From NCBI GenBank assembly GCA_963513935.1, contig OY740766.1:1270001-1334000 (forward strand): a stretch of DNA of 64,000 nucleotides, in the 5' to 3' direction. Below, one piece after another: positions 1 to 11,911 of the stretch (positions are counted from its first letter, which is position 1; each line of letters opens with the position of its first letter). A program made the position numbers and the translations under genes. Below the pieces are notes generated by a model. The model saw only the letters and a program-made list of their open reading frames with translations. It did not search any database and was not told where the DNA came from. The DNA comes from Aphrophora alni. Its lineage: Eukaryota; Arthropoda; Insecta; Hemiptera; Aphrophoridae.

Positions 1-1272
1 AGGTAGTTCCTAAAACATATATTATAGTATTGAACAAATAAATGAAGCAAAATTTAAATACTATAATATTTATTTATATTAAGTGTAAGAATATATTATT
101 AATTAAAATATAAACAATTGTGAGTTACTTTTAAAAAGGGATGGAAACAGCAGATTAGAAAATATTTTATTTAATAGACTGTAAATTTAAATAAAACTTG
201 GAACACAATTTCTCACAAATAATATGTTTGCAACTATTTATATTTATATAAGTAACGTGAATGATTCTTATAGGTGGAGTGAATACATAACATAAAAATA
301 TGTGTTAAGTAAATATGTGAAGATACAAGTGAAGAATTATGAAAAATAAACCCACTAGTTTGTATTTGTAATTTGACTTTTTGTTACGCAAAGGAAGAAA
401 AGAATTATGACTTTTGACGGTATTCTAAAGTCAGCGAATCAAACAAATGAATAAACAAAATGGTTTTGTTTTTATGATATTTTGTTTAAAAAAAAAAATT
501 AGTTTCGCTTTCTAATAGTTTTAAAATAGGTTCATTCGATGAAAGGGGTATATTTATCTCCCATAAATTCTATCAATACTGTTGTTTATAATTAATTATC
601 ACAGTTATGATTGGTTTAACCTGAAGTATAAACTGAGTCACTTATATAAAATAAGCTCGTAAGATGGTTTGGAAGAGTTACAAAATGTGCATCCTTATAA
701 GCATTTCTAAATGTAAGGATGACATACACATATGATAATTTGGCAGCACCTATCAATGAAAAGCTGTAACGGATATATGCCACCCCCAGAAATTACTATG
801 TCCATCAAAGAACATACAAACACCTAAAAAATATATGTGGTATAATAACCACATAATTTTTTTAAAACAATAATTAAAATGACTATAAATGCACTTACTT
901 CTACTTGCAAAATACAAGTAAATTCATGTACATCGAAAATGCTAAACTTTTTCAATGACTTTTGAAAATGAGACCATAAATTACAATTTATTTTTCTGAA
1001 TATTTGGAGATTTTTAAATTGTATTAAAAATTAACTTCAAACCTTGTTTAAAATTTCTGTTTTCTTGTGAATAATTTACTCCATTTATAACTATACTAAA
1101 TTTTCTATAGTTGCATTCAATTTGTTTTGATTACATATAAAGCCTAAGTTGATTTAAAGTTAATCAAAAATTGTCTCATATTATCAACTCATAAAACCAA
1201 CTCTTTAGTTGATACTGATTTGCATTATAAATAAAGAAGAATAAAAACAAAATCTATTATTGTGAAACTAAC
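1..1272. other. AT-rich intron sequence, nothing recognised
   Basis: Downstream of the last visible exon of the left MAP3K4 model. No coding segment, repeat unit or RNA gene was recognised. The next exon expected from the family was searched for on the minus strand and not found. Confidence 0.6.
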
Positions 1273-1494
1273 CTGTATTATACTCAAATTTGAAGGTTGT
1301 TTAGGTTTTGTCTCTAGTCGTATACGGAGAAATTCGTGTACAATATCCAATGGTATACGAGCTAAAAATATATAAGCAGCTCGGTATGAAGGTAACTTGA
1401 GAGATTGTGTTTCAGGACTCCAGTACCCATATCTTTTGAGTTCTTCATCTTCTGATAAGTCAATGTTTAGGTTTGTTTGCATGTACCCAAAGTC
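1273..1494 (-). CDS. MAP3K4: MAP3K4 N-terminal half, exon 9 (last inside the window)
   Basis: 222 bp, phase 0 on both sides. The acceptor is TATTATTTAG and the donor ACAG|GTTAGT. It encodes an acidic start (DLSEDEELKRYGYWSPETQS), then LPSYRAAYIFLARIPLDIVH and EFLRIRLETKPKQPSNLSII. In vertebrates the same place reads LPSFEPAFLVLCRVLLNVIH followed by ECLKLRLEQ (remembered), a close match. The next exon must lie below 1272; I did not find it in the first 1.2 kb. Confidence 0.93.
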
Positions 1495-2035
1495 CTAAAT
1501 AATAATAAAAAGAGCAGTCTTTTAAAACAAATAGTAATCTTATCTAAATAACAAAAGGGTTTTTATTTTTTTAATTGAGAAACCTAGTTAGATCGTGGTA
1601 AAACTTAGACATTGACTAATCATCTCCTTATTTATTTATAACAAGAGGTTATGAATTAAAAGTTTGAAAAACCTTGCTGAGTTAGAAAAAGATTTATATT
1701 GCAATTTTTTTTTTAATTAATAAGAATCCTGTCTTACTGTCCAGAGATTAAGTTAAATAAAATAAACTGAGAAACCTAGAGTTAGGTTATAGCTAGATTA
1801 AACAATTTAAGAAGGGTGGCTATGTTGTGATTCACTATGAGGGACCTATTTCCTTGATACTAGAGTAATTCCAAAAGTAAGGTCTCCAAAGCTTTGGGGA
1901 TGAAGAGAAATTGTTTGTGCAGCTGTTGGCCACACTGTTGTGATTGTTGCTTCCCTCAATCCCAAGCAAGCATGTACACCTCTTGCTGGGACACTCAGTT
2001 TTGGCATGGCAGCAGTTGAGAATGGAGCTCCTGTT

Positions 2036-2365
2036 GGACTCATTTCCTGTAAGTGTGTAGTTCGTGCAGTTAATCGGTTTTTGAAAACAACAGGTGTTGA
2101 ACTGATTGAAATTCATCACACCAATTGACGGAAATGTAGGGAGGGTCATACATGGACATCAAAAATGTTTGCAAGTGGTGTAGACAGTTAACATCCGGTC
2201 ATACTGAAATTTATGGTGAATAAAGGAGCGGTAGACTCTCAATTTAAGATGAGACAGTTGCAAAGGTTGAGGCAACCATGTGTAAAGATCGGCATTCTTT
2301 CTGGATGATCTCTGCCTTTTGGTTCCTGAGGTTTCCCGAAGCACCATTCACGGGATTTAAACACT
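2036..2365 (+). pseudogene. Mariner-like (SETMAR-type) transposase fragment
   Basis: Frame-shifted relic on the plus strand inside the intron between exons 9 and 8. It starts with CVVRAVNRFLKTTGVELIEI, and pieces in other frames recall KMFASGVDS and the segment up to SRSTIHRIL. This order (RAVIRFL, then EIH, then GRP-type linker, then STI-x-RIL) is the double helix-turn-helix N-terminal part of mariner transposases. The catalytic half is absent. The 200 bp before it (1840-2035) are open on both strands but not recognised. Confidence 0.6.
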
Positions 2366-2468
2366 TGAATTATCTTTAGAAAGATCTTCTGCTTTACCAC
2401 TTAAAATTAGTTAAATTTATAAGACATAAAATAAAAAGTTGACTACAGTAATTCTATTCTTTACTTAC

Positions 2469-2592
2469 CTCTTCAAGAGGTGGTTTTTCCAATGTAAGGG
2501 CAGCTTTATGTAGTACATATATTTGCATTTTTTCAAGGAAATCCAATGCTTTCCGAATGCCTCGTGTTTTCAAAAGATCTTCTATATACTGC
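2469..2592 (-). CDS. MAP3K4: MAP3K4 N-terminal half, exon 8
   Basis: 124 bp, phase 2 in and phase 0 out. The acceptor is CACTGTTTTTAG and the donor GAAGAG|GTAAGT. It encodes QYIEDLLKTRGIRKALDFLE, then KMQIYVLHKAALTLEKPPLE. This corresponds to the vertebrate segment with FVDKALKQMGLRK (from memory) and is a conserved helical part of the regulatory domain. Exon 9 continues with an acidic linker. Confidence 0.9.
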
Positions 2593-2842
2593 CTAAAAAC
2601 AGTGACCAACTTCATTTGATATTGCAACTTCATATAAGTGTAGATATTTACAAATAAATAATATGTTTCCACTTTTGTATTTTAGTTGGTAATACCTACA
2701 TAATACCATTTTTTAAACTGTAACTTACAAAATAATTACATAACCTAAAAAATATGACACAAAATTTAAAAGAAAAGAATTTAAAAAAACCTAAATCTAA
2801 CCAGATGCGTAATCACAAATTAATAATTGTTTTGATACAATA

Positions 2843-2844
<2 letters not shown>

Positions 2845-2877
<33 letters not shown>
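2845..2877. repeat. (TA)n microsatellite
   Basis: About 16 uninterrupted TA units in the intron between exons 8 and 7. Likely length-polymorphic. Confidence 0.95.
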
Positions 2878-2879
<2 letters not shown>

Positions 2880-4715
2880 TAATACTATAGCACGTTTAAA
2901 TTATATCTATTATTTTATTTTCTACTTCTTGAAGTAGAAGCCATTTCAATATAAAATTGTAAAATCAAGGTAGAAAACAATTAAATTAATGAATTAAACA
3001 CACCAAATAAACTAACTATAATCCTAGACAAATAAACACACAATATATACAACACAAACACCAGATAAACTAGGAACGACTGTCACCAAAACAAAGGCTG
3101 AGACTTCAGTAATACGCTATTACAAAATCAACTGTCTAGACCAAAGTGCTACTACAGTGTAGCATACTAAATAAATAAAGTTAAATGGGAATAGAACGAC
3201 CTTGACTGTGGTGTGGGTGACATGAACTACAGCCTGGGCCGTAGCCCGCAGCAAATGTGTTAAACAAAACCCTGTAAGATTTCTGGTATTCATGAAAATC
3301 AGCACTTTTCTACAAGTAAGAACAATAAATAAACCACATCTATAAATCATTCTCAAAAAAAAAGTTTCATCCATGCATGGTTGTAGCTAATCCAAAAAGT
3401 AAGTGAACTCGATTTTAGAAGATGATGATTGCAGTTTTATAAAGAAATAATGCAGAAAGGATCTGAATTTGTAGTTTAAACAAGTTTTTACACATGAAAC
3501 ATTTTACTTTACATAAATTACATGAATACTCATAAAGTTAAAGGGTGTCATATCCAAACACCTCATAAAGTCCACGTGTGAGCTGGTATTGTTGAAAATA
3601 AAATTATGACAATTTTTGTTTGAAGAAAATTTAAATGGTGACCAATACTTAAAACTTCTGCAAACTATGTAATCTCCAAAGTTGATGATATATTCCATGA
3701 CGGATACAGTACAATACTTATATAATAAAAACATTGGTTTCAGCACAATTGTGCTCCATATCACTACCAATACACTACCATTTAGTACTTATACTAAATA
3801 GTACTTTGTAGATAAAAAATTAAGTTTTTGTATAACAAATTTATATCCAATCTCATACTGCTCAGATAACTGACTTTGTGTCACATCGTCCGAAATATTT
3901 AGCAGCTTCTGTTCATTCAGTTTTGGTAGTCGTTCACTTTGTTCAGCGCCTGTTGCCTGAAATTTTTGAAAAGAGCTCAAACTGCATTAAGGTTAGGAAC
4001 AGGTGTTTCTAGAAACTTTTCAGAAAACTTGTGCTTCACTAAATACTTGTCACCTTCACGAAAGACATGTTCAATAAGAAAAATGTGTTTCTCTACCGAA
4101 AGAACTATTACATTTCATACAGATATTGACACAATCAAATATGATGACATACATTCAGTCACAATAACAACTGAACAACTAAACTGAAAACAACTAAACC
4201 TAAACAACAACCAATGAACAGATAGGACAACCAACCTAATGCCGAAAGAACAGAATGCACCATTTATATTTGTACAGAGTACTGCACAGCAACTTTCCGA
4301 ATGTACTGAAAGCACAGTGTTTAAAAATTGAATTAACTTAAGAATATTATTTTATTATTTAACTAAGTCTATTTATTTTATAAACAAGTTTATAATAAAT
4401 AATGTTTACTTCAATGACATAAAAATCAATCTATAAAAGTCCAGAATTAGTTAAACATGTGTAAATTTGTTGGAAAACTATATATATAAGCTCATGGCAA
4501 AATAACTTAATTACTATTGTAAAAGCTGCAAATTTTTTTCTTAATACTTATCTGCTCTACATTTTCATCCTATAATGTTTCAAACCTCTACCACAATTAA
4601 TTATTTATTTTGATGATATTAATAGTATAACACAAAACCTCTATATATATGTTGATGAGAGAACAATTCATTTAATTAGTTTGTATATTTTAATACAATA
4701 AGATAATAGTTATTT
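2880..4715. other. Intron sequence without recognised features
   Basis: Between the microsatellite and the 4.7-kb hairpin. Several short open frames exist on both strands (for example 3120-3374 minus), but none has recognisable motifs or paired splice sites. Confidence 0.5.
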
Positions 4716-4834
4716 GTGCAACTAGTGAGCAAAGTGGCACTTTTTTAAATGAGAGAAAAATGTTGACACACTCGGCAAGCCTCGTGCGTCAATTTTATTG
4801 AGTTTAAAAAAGACACTTTGCTCACGAATTGCAC
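4716..4834. repeat. Hairpin-type inverted repeat (MITE-like)
   Basis: Two arms of about 32-34 bp (4716-4749 and 4803-4834) are inverted copies: GTGCAA, two or three variable bases, GAGCAAAGTG, then TTTTTTAAA. A 53-bp spacer containing CTCGGCAAGCCTCGTGCG lies between. A related direct GTGAGCAAAGT occurs at 5366. It is probably a small non-autonomous DNA element or a terminal part of one. Confidence 0.6.
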
Positions 4835-4855
4835 ATTATACTTTGTCTACAGTTG

Positions 4856-4999
4856 TTATTTTGGCAATAAAAACAGTTCATACTGGTGGTCGTACTTTTT
4901 CCTTGATTTGACAGGAAGGAGATTTAGTACAACGTTGTTAGCTTTTTCCGCTAATTTAGGCGGGGTATTTGACAGGTTTTCATCCTCTGAACTGTCCAT
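4856..4999 (-). pseudogene. Start of a Crypton-like (tyrosine recombinase type) ORF, truncated
   Basis: A 47-codon ORF begins MDSSEDENLSNTPPKLAEKA and continues NNVVLNLLPVKSRKKYDHQY. An acidic start followed by AEKA...LLP-x-KSR-x-x-Y is the pattern I know from the N-terminal core-binding part of Crypton or KDM-like recombinase ORFs in arthropods. The ORF stops soon after and reaches the 4.8-kb hairpin. The assignment is from pattern memory and needs a search. Confidence 0.4.
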
Positions 5000-5495
5000 A
5001 TTTTAAAACTAACTACACAAAGTATAGCAGTAGTGCTAGACAACACATCAACACTGAGTAGAAGTTCTCACGTCAAAACTGAGGTTATTTATGAATATTA
5101 CAAAATAACGTAGGTGTATTGTTGAGGAAACGGGATTGCCAACTTCAAAACTCGGCAAACGAAAAATACTCTCCGTGTACAAACACTGTCAATCATCTTC
5201 ATGAATAATTACTTCCTTTTTCAACTTTAAAACATTTTGTTGATTATTTATGTTATTTTACATGTAAGAATTAATCTAACCTACATACGGGACATTTCCT
5301 GTATATTATAAATCAATTCAAATAAACTTAACCTAAATTTCGTTTTGTTCGGTTGCCATTCAGAGTGAGCAAAGTAGTGGGCAAAGTGAAACTGTTGAGA
5401 AATCAGCTGTTTTGCAAACTAATTTAAATGAACAAAATGCCACTTTGTCAACAACTGTAGACAATATTGTTACACTCTTAAATGTAGATTCTAAC

Positions 5496-5645
5496 CTATA
5501 TTCTTGAGCTTCTCCAGTCCTGAGGTGTTGAAAGAATTTTCCAACTTTTGTAAGAGGTTGTGTATTAAAGTAATCCATACATGATACACATGAGGGAAAA
5601 TCAGCCAATGTTACTTTGACAGGAACATTTTCAGAACCTGTATTA
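5496..5645 (-). CDS. MAP3K4: MAP3K4 N-terminal half, exon 7
   Basis: 150 bp, phase 2 in and phase 2 out. The acceptor ACTGTTACAG ending at 5646 was preferred over a second AG ten bases downstream, because only the first keeps the frame with exon 6. It encodes NTGSENVPVKVTLADFPSCV and ends LRTGEAQEY, leading straight into RQYIEDLLKTRG of exon 8. The donor is ATAG|GTTAGA. This linker is weakly conserved, so exon limits rest on phase and splice sites. Confidence 0.8.
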
Positions 5646-7030
5646 CTGTAACAGTTTTATAAATTTCAATTATTGAAAATGTACACATAAGTTTTTAATT
5701 TAAAAAATCAAAATACAAAAAAAAAAAACAACATATAAACAATAACTTTCACAAGAATGTACAGATCAAAACAAACCCCATTGCACTTCAGTTGCACAGA
5801 AATGCTAAGTAAGAGAGTTGATAGTTGACAAAGACGTAACACAAAGAACCTCCTGTATAGTCTGTTATGATTAAAACTATACCCTATCAACTATCATATT
5901 CATAATAATTAACCAGTATCTTTACCCCCCCCCCCCGTCCCTCTCTGTTAGGCTACTGCCCATTCATCTTTCAAGTGCAATGTGGTTTGTGTTGAGGTGT
6001 ATATCTTTTTACCAAAAGTATGTTTAAAACATATTTAAACAGTACAGCCCTGAAACTCAGATGAAGTGAGAGAGAAATGTAGGGAACTTCATTTAGGGTC
6101 TGAACTATCAAGAACAGGGTTTGTTTTAAATTTATATGAGCTTGATCTAATTTGTTATTTCGGACTTTTTTTTAATAGAGTTATGTGGTGTTTGGTAAGT
6201 CCAAAATCTGTACAATTGTCTGTGTACACATTTAGTTCTTACAGTTAATTTATCTTTAATGTTAATATTAATTCAGAAATATTTTGGTTATACACCAATT
6301 ATTGATGTTGTAGACAACTACCAAGAAATTAAATGTTCAGTTTTTTGCCGATAATTTGATTATCCTTAACGTACAGAAAAAGTAAAAAAACAAAATTCAT
6401 TTGTCATTAAAAAAGTAAAAAATTTTCTTCCTTTTAAATATTTAGTAAAGATAGCGGTCTTAGAGATATTTAATGATAAAAACTTTAAACGCCCGCCATT
6501 TTGAAAATGTACAAGAGAACCTTCTGGTAAAAGGCTACTTAAACAAATTTGTATACCAAATTTGAAACTCAATATTTTATTTACTTCTAAAGATATAAAA
6601 ATTTTATGTAAAAAACAAAATGGTGGATAAATGGGAAACAAAACATTTTTCAAACCTATGTTTATTGGAACTTTTATTTTATTTTTACCTAAGAAACAAT
6701 TCTACAAAGAGGTTTCAGAGCGTTCTGGTACACTCTGTATATAATAATAATAATTCTACGTATTTGATGTCAAACATTTTTAACGCCATTATGAAATGGT
6801 TAACTGAAAAATTATTAAATTTTGTGGTACTCTGATTACTAATAACATAAAACAATCTGCACAATTTGGTACCCATATATCAATTCTGGTGTTATATTTT
6901 GTTTGTAAAAAAAATGTAATAAATGGACGATAAATATAGCTTTTTTTTACAATATTACTAGATATTCCAAGTTATAAGTTTATAATAATTTATTAGATCT
7001 ATAATATTCTATATTTCTATTAGAACTAAC
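5646..7030. repeat. Intron with a MITE-like repeat near 6350-6750
   Basis: A stretch around 6470-6750 contains CGCCCGCCATTTTGAAAATG, a purine-rich middle and the terminus GGTACACTCTGTATA. This resembles the ends of arthropod non-autonomous DNA elements that end in ACCCTGTATA. A 13-base C tract sits near 5930. No gene was recognised; the 95-codon minus frame at 6366-6653 lies within the repeat. Confidence 0.35.
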
Positions 7031-8150
7031 ATAATTATATTGAGAACATTGACTTTATTACCAGAACTAGTAATCTACCTAAATTGAAAGCCTTTATTGG
7101 TTTATTAATGTTTTCATCAATTTTCAAATCTGGAAATAAATCTGTGGACAGTTTTTTTGCAACTGATGGTACTGGAAGAGACATTAATAGGTGCTCCATG
7201 AGTAAGGAAATATTTTCAATCCTTCTAAATGCTTTGAGGTTTGACAACTCACATGACAAGAAAGATAGGGCTAAAGAAGATCCTGGTGCAGCCATTGCAC
7301 TAATATTTGAGCAATTCATTGAAAACTGCAAAGAATGCTATTCATTAGGAAAATGTATGTGAGTTAATGAAATCTTGGTAGCCTTCAGAGGTCGCTATCG
7401 ATTCCTAATATATGACTAAAAAACTGCCAAGGTACCCAATAAAGATAATGGCAATGACTGATGCACATACACACAATCTTTATAATGCATATATTTACAT
7501 AGGAAAAAACTCCGATGAACGTACTCTAAGATAACAAGAGATTCCCAAAGAATTTCCAATCAAACACAGTTCATGAAGTGACTTCATCAATTTATGTATT
7601 TACTCAAGACATTACTCTCTTGTTCTTTGTTCCAAAAGATAAAAAAGCAGTCATATTGGTGTCTTCAATGCATCATGAAGCTAGTGATGACTTGAAAACT
7701 GGGAAACCAGAGATAATAGCCTTGTATAATCACACCAAAGGTGTAGTCGACAGCCTTGATAAAAAAATTGCCAACTATTCATCAAGCCGAAAGACTAGAA
7801 GATGGGCCCATAGCAATTTCATTTACCACCACCAGGTATATAACAATACAACCAAAATGATAAGGATGGACTTATGAAGAACTTGACTTTTGCTATGGTG
7901 CGACAATACATGTTAGCAAGATTCCAAAGGGATATTCCGACAAAACATTCTCTCTCTATTTGGCAAATCCTCAAGCTGCTGATGCATGAAGAACATCAAC
8001 CAGTTCAAACTCTTAAAAAAGAAGAACTTTCACTTTCTGCACACCAAGATTGAAACGTCAGACACGATACCCATTCCAAGAGTGCGGAGTCCCGATTTGC
8101 TTAGAGTATTCGAGAAAAGTGTGTATAAGATACATGGAATAGACTCAAAA
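7031..8150 (+). pseudogene. piggyBac-type (PGBD) transposase relic
   Basis: Successive frames give a decayed DDE_Tnp_1_7 protein. 7031-7362 encodes NLPKLKAFIGLLMFSSIFKS and MSKEIFSILLNALRFD. Next comes FRGRYRFLIYD at about 7385. 7578-7877 encodes AVILVSSMHHEASDDLKTGK, PEIIALYNHTKGVVDSLDKK and SSRKTRRW. Around 8017-8140 a third frame carries the C-terminal cysteine-rich domain (FCTPRLKRQTRYPFQECGVP then ICLE). Several stops and frameshifts make it inactive. It sits in the intron between exons 7 and 6, on the opposite strand to the gene. Confidence 0.88.
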
Positions 8151-8183
8151 CCATATTTACTATTATTTTCATTTTTTTTAATT

Positions 8184-8221
8184 GTTACAAATGGCGCCCC
8201 ACGTTGGGCGCCATTTGTAAC
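8184..8221. repeat. Perfect 15-bp inverted repeat containing a tRNA-Lys-like primer-binding site
   Basis: GTTACAAATGGCGCC (8184-8198) and its exact inverse (8207-8221) flank the 8-base loop CCACGTTG. On the minus strand 8213-8196 reads TGGCGCCCAACGTGGGGC. From memory this is an 18-base complement of the 3' end plus CCA of insect tRNA-Lys(CUU), the typical minus-strand primer site of gypsy-type elements. A TGTTACA-like LTR end precedes it by two bases on both strands. Confidence 0.6.
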
Positions 8222-8300
8222 ATTTTCAAAATGCTTCTAAGTTAATTTTTTATTAATTTTAATTTATTAATTTGTTAATTTGCTCGACTAGGGCGCCAGA

Positions 8301-9781
8301 TGTGTTAACATCAATTTTGAAAAAAAGAAAAGAAGTTAATTTTCGTTATTAACAAGAAAAGATCTCTAGGGTCGCAGGCTCTTTTTACAGTGTACTTACA
8401 GTGGATTTTGGTTTCAAATGAGAACACTTTGGCTGAAATGTTAACAAAGAAAATTTATTAAATAAAAAACACAATTATTTCTATACAGTGACATAGACAT
8501 ATCCTGAAAACAAACATGAATATTATTTTCCTGGTTAAAAAATCTTTTATCTGAATTTACTTCTTTAAATTTAAATCAAAAAGTTAAGTTTTATGAATTT
8601 CATACTTTGCATTTTAGTGTTGCAACAACAGAATTTAAATCATTAAAAAATTAATGTTCTGTGTCTCTAAAGAAGACTTAGATATGTATAGAAAAATTAA
8701 TTATTTTGCATTTATCCTAAACAAAAATATAAAAACAAGCCTATATCTAGCAAAATCACACTCTATTCATAATATACATCTTTAACATGATAAATTGTTT
8801 ATGATGTCTATACCACGACATCTACACATAAAAAAAAAATCCGTTGCGATGAATCCTGATGTCCTGTGATTCCAAAGAAGGCTTCAAACTGCAGTTCTTC
8901 CAGTGCTCAAAGCTTGTCTAGTCTCCAACCTTCCGATACACAATGATATAAAAATCCTTTATAAGGATTTAACAAACTGTTCATCATTTTAAATAGTTCT
9001 GCCTTATCTAGAAAATATTAAAACACCGGGACAGGACATTTCCCTTAATTGTTCTAAAGAAAATAATTTCTATTGACTCACACGACCGTCTTATTTATTT
9101 CAAACGTTCTTTGTCCAATAGGATTAATGTGTAAGAGCAAGAATATATGTTTTAAAATGTTTATACACTTAGTTTTATCACCAAACACATGTTCAAATTG
9201 TCACTTTCATCGGTCTACCAAATTTCTCATAAAAAATACGTCTCATATTAACATTACATTGTTCATTAAGATTTCATAACCTTTTAAAACACCTCCCACC
9301 ATCTTAAACGTTCCTAATCAACTGTTCAACACATTATCAACTCAATCGCTTCCCTCAGACTTTTCTTAAAAAACACAACTTGTCCCTTCAATCGCTGGAC
9401 TTTGACTGCTAGTTGCCATGAGGCAATTTCTTACTTCCTTCCTTTTTAATTGGAAACCGGCTCTAACCTCCTCCATAATTTACTTCCGCTGTTCTACACA
9501 GTCCACACACCCCTTTCTCTCCACACATTTTATTAATTATTAATGATAAAAAAAAAGAACACTTGTACCCAATCACACAATACTAAAATTAAACATCTGT
9601 ACATTTTAATTTATACCTACACTAAACATCGTAATTCATTATGTTGCCTTGAAAATCCATTTTACTTCCTTTTCATAATTTGACGAAAGCTACGCTTTAT
9701 TCATTAGCTTCTCCCACTCTCGGTATTTTTAATCTCGCGCGTTTAACACCTATTACAAACTTGATTTTTCACATTGTCACA
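8301..9781 (-). mobile_element. Possible LTR (solo or truncated element)
   Basis: Read on the minus strand, the block starts TGTGACAATG (9781) and ends GATGTTAACACA (8301). Two bases later comes TGGCGCCCTAGTCGAGC (8298-8282), which has the TGG start and the spacing of a primer-binding site. No second copy is present and no internal coding region follows, so this would be a solo or truncated LTR of about 1.5 kb. It contains no ORF of note. The limits are inferred from terminal motifs only. Confidence 0.35.
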
Positions 9782-10174
9782 GAGGTGGGAAATATTTAAT
9801 TTGCTTTAGACTTAATGTATTATCAAATTTCTGTAGCAATATAACTGATAAACAAGGAACAACGCCGAAAAATATATAGCTAATTTTTTAACCTCCCTAC
9901 TCCCCCCCCCCAATGATGTGACATACGTTGTATATACTTAAGTTAATATTTCAGGGTATAGTAGTTGAGGATTATAAAGGCAAACAAAGTTGTCTGTTGT
10001 GAAATTCTGTTTTCATTAACGACCATTATTTACAGATGGTTGCCTAAGTATTTATGTTGTGTGAGATTATAATAGCTTATTTTCTATTAGATAAGCTGAT
10101 AATACAGTAATCCCGTCATTTATCAGTTTTATATTTTTAAATAGTATAAGATACATAACTGGTAACAAACTAAC

Positions 10175-10302
10175 CTAGAACTACTTGAAGATGATCTTCT
10201 CCAAGAGTGATTTTTTAAATCCGTGTGTAGTAGTATTCGTTTTCCTAAAGCTATTAACTTCAAACGGTGGCGTATCAACATTTTACTCCACAAACTCATT
10301 GC
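10175..10302 (-). CDS. MAP3K4: MAP3K4 N-terminal half, exon 6
   Basis: 128 bp, phase 0 in and phase 2 out. The acceptor is TTATTGATTTCAG and the donor CTAG|GTTAGT. It encodes AMSLWSKMLIRHRLKLIALG, then KRILLHTDLKNHSWRRSSSS. It fills the place of the vertebrate stretch CLWLNITKDLNQKLRIMGTV and continues directly from FKARIK. It is followed by a serine run that joins the next exon. The opposite strand is also open here, but only this strand has splice sites and family similarity. Confidence 0.85.
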
Positions 10303-10678
10303 CTGAAATCAATAATATAAGACGCAGTAGATCATTATTCTTAATATCTTTAAAATGTATATGTTAAATTATGAAGGTGTTCAATAGTCATTCTAAAATG
10401 TGGAAAGAAACTGATAGGTACAGTATTCATATTATATGTGAATATAAACACTTTTGTAATATATTTGTTTAATTTAGTATATTTACATAAATAGTGAAAG
10501 AACTAGAATTAACATGGAATATACTTTAAATTTATTATACACTAAATGTACTCATTAAAAATAAAATAAAGAAGGTAAATTGAATTAAAATAACTTGGAT
10601 TAAACTATCATTACTTAATGAGTAATACAACCAAAAACTATTATTATTATATTATATATTTAAGTTGTTTTTACTCAC

Positions 10679-10881
10679 CTTAATCCTGGCCTTAAACTGT
10701 GGACTATTATACAAAGGATATTGTTCAGTGAATGCATTACTTGAAGGAAACAAACCTTCAGCCTCATCTAGTCTTGACAATAAATGTTCAATGTCTCTTA
10801 GAGCACAGTTTTGTCTTTCCAAGCAGAATGGACAAAACAATGACAAACAAGAAGTTTCAGAACAGGTACTGTAGTCCATAT
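10679..10881 (-). CDS. MAP3K4: MAP3K4 N-terminal half, exon 5
   Basis: 203 bp, phase 1 in and phase 0 out. The acceptor is TTTCTTTCCAG and the donor AAG|GTGAGT. It starts DMDYSTCSETSCLSLFCPFC and continues into LRDIEHLLSRLDEAEGLFPS and FTEQYPLYNSPQFKARIK. The second part aligns with the vertebrate helical stretch containing IMELLEYIEALYPS and DFQDRV (remembered). The four cysteines near the start (C-x4-C, then CPFC) are worth noting but I do not claim a zinc site. The following intron is short (376 bp). Confidence 0.9.
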
Positions 10882-11796
10882 CTGGAAAGAAAATAAGTCT
10901 ATTTACTACAATATTAGCATATATATTTAGAATAAGATAAGAAAACTAAAAATATCATTTTTTAAATACTTTTTCATTTTTTATTAAAACTTTTTTTTAA
11001 ATATTTTTTAGATTAGCAATCATATAAAAATAAATAAGTAAAACTCCCAGATTTATTTAAAAATTAGTTTATTAAAACATATTTTGACAGTATTTAATCT
11101 AAAAGCTGCACCACAAAAATTGCTATGTACTATATGGCGTTATATTAAAATTTGATATTACAGCACATGTATAATATAGTATCCAAACCAGCAACTAAAA
11201 AGAAAAGGCATTGAAGCATTGTAGTTTTTATACATTTTTTTATATGAAAGTTGTTAACCAAACACAGAGAAAGAAGTGGATCCAAATATTAATAGAGAGT
11301 ATTTGGAAAGATCCATTATATGTTTCAAGTTTCCAAAATGATAATGATAAGTAATATTTTAGTTAAACAGAAACACTGTTTGAAAAAGTGTAATTTTTTG
11401 TATATAAGAGACTAATATTCTCTACAAAAAGGCAATGTCTGCTTGAAAGTCTTGCAGTTGATTAATTACATACCTCAATATGTATTTAATTGAATAAACT
11501 TAAAATTAGAATTCTCCGGTTGCCTGAGTTCTGCAGGCCCTAATTATGCTATGTTCAGGAGGAAATTAGCATACATAGGTAGGTTAGAAAACTTAAAATA
11601 GTTATACTTTAGTTATTATAGCTTGTGTGTCACTTTAACATTGAAACACGCTTGAATAAATAAACGTACTATTTGTGAGAATTTTGTTAAAGTTTTATTC
11701 TAAAAAGTGTGCTATAATTTTCATTCTGAGTGTTAACACTTAAATAGAAGCTGAACAAAAATTAACTATAGTGTACCCAGTTATTGTAAACCATAA

Positions 11797-11800
<4 letters not shown>
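10882..11800. other. AT-rich intron, nothing recognised
   Basis: Upstream of exon 5. No open frame with recognisable motifs and no repeat structure was seen. 11912-12194 after the microsatellite is likewise featureless. Confidence 0.5.
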
Positions 11801-11892
<92 letters not shown>

Positions 11893-11911
11893 CCTCCCTC
11901 CCTCCCTCCCT
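11801..11911. repeat. (TC)n/(CCCT)n microsatellite
   Basis: About 88 bp of pure TC followed by about six CCCT units, in the intron between exons 5 and 4. The apparent Arg/Glu repeat ORFs on the minus strand are translations of this tract. Confidence 0.97.

Noticed and set aside
1835..2149. 104-codon minus-strand ORF
   Set aside because: It overlaps the plus-strand mariner-like fragment in its second half; the first half has no recognisable similarity on either strand.
5496..5635. Alternative acceptor of exon 7, ten bases downstream (AATACAG)
   Set aside because: It gives a stop directly after joining to exon 6; the upstream AG keeps the frame.
7035..7331. 98-codon minus-strand ORF
   Set aside because: Shadow of the plus-strand piggyBac transposase relic, which has clear family motifs.
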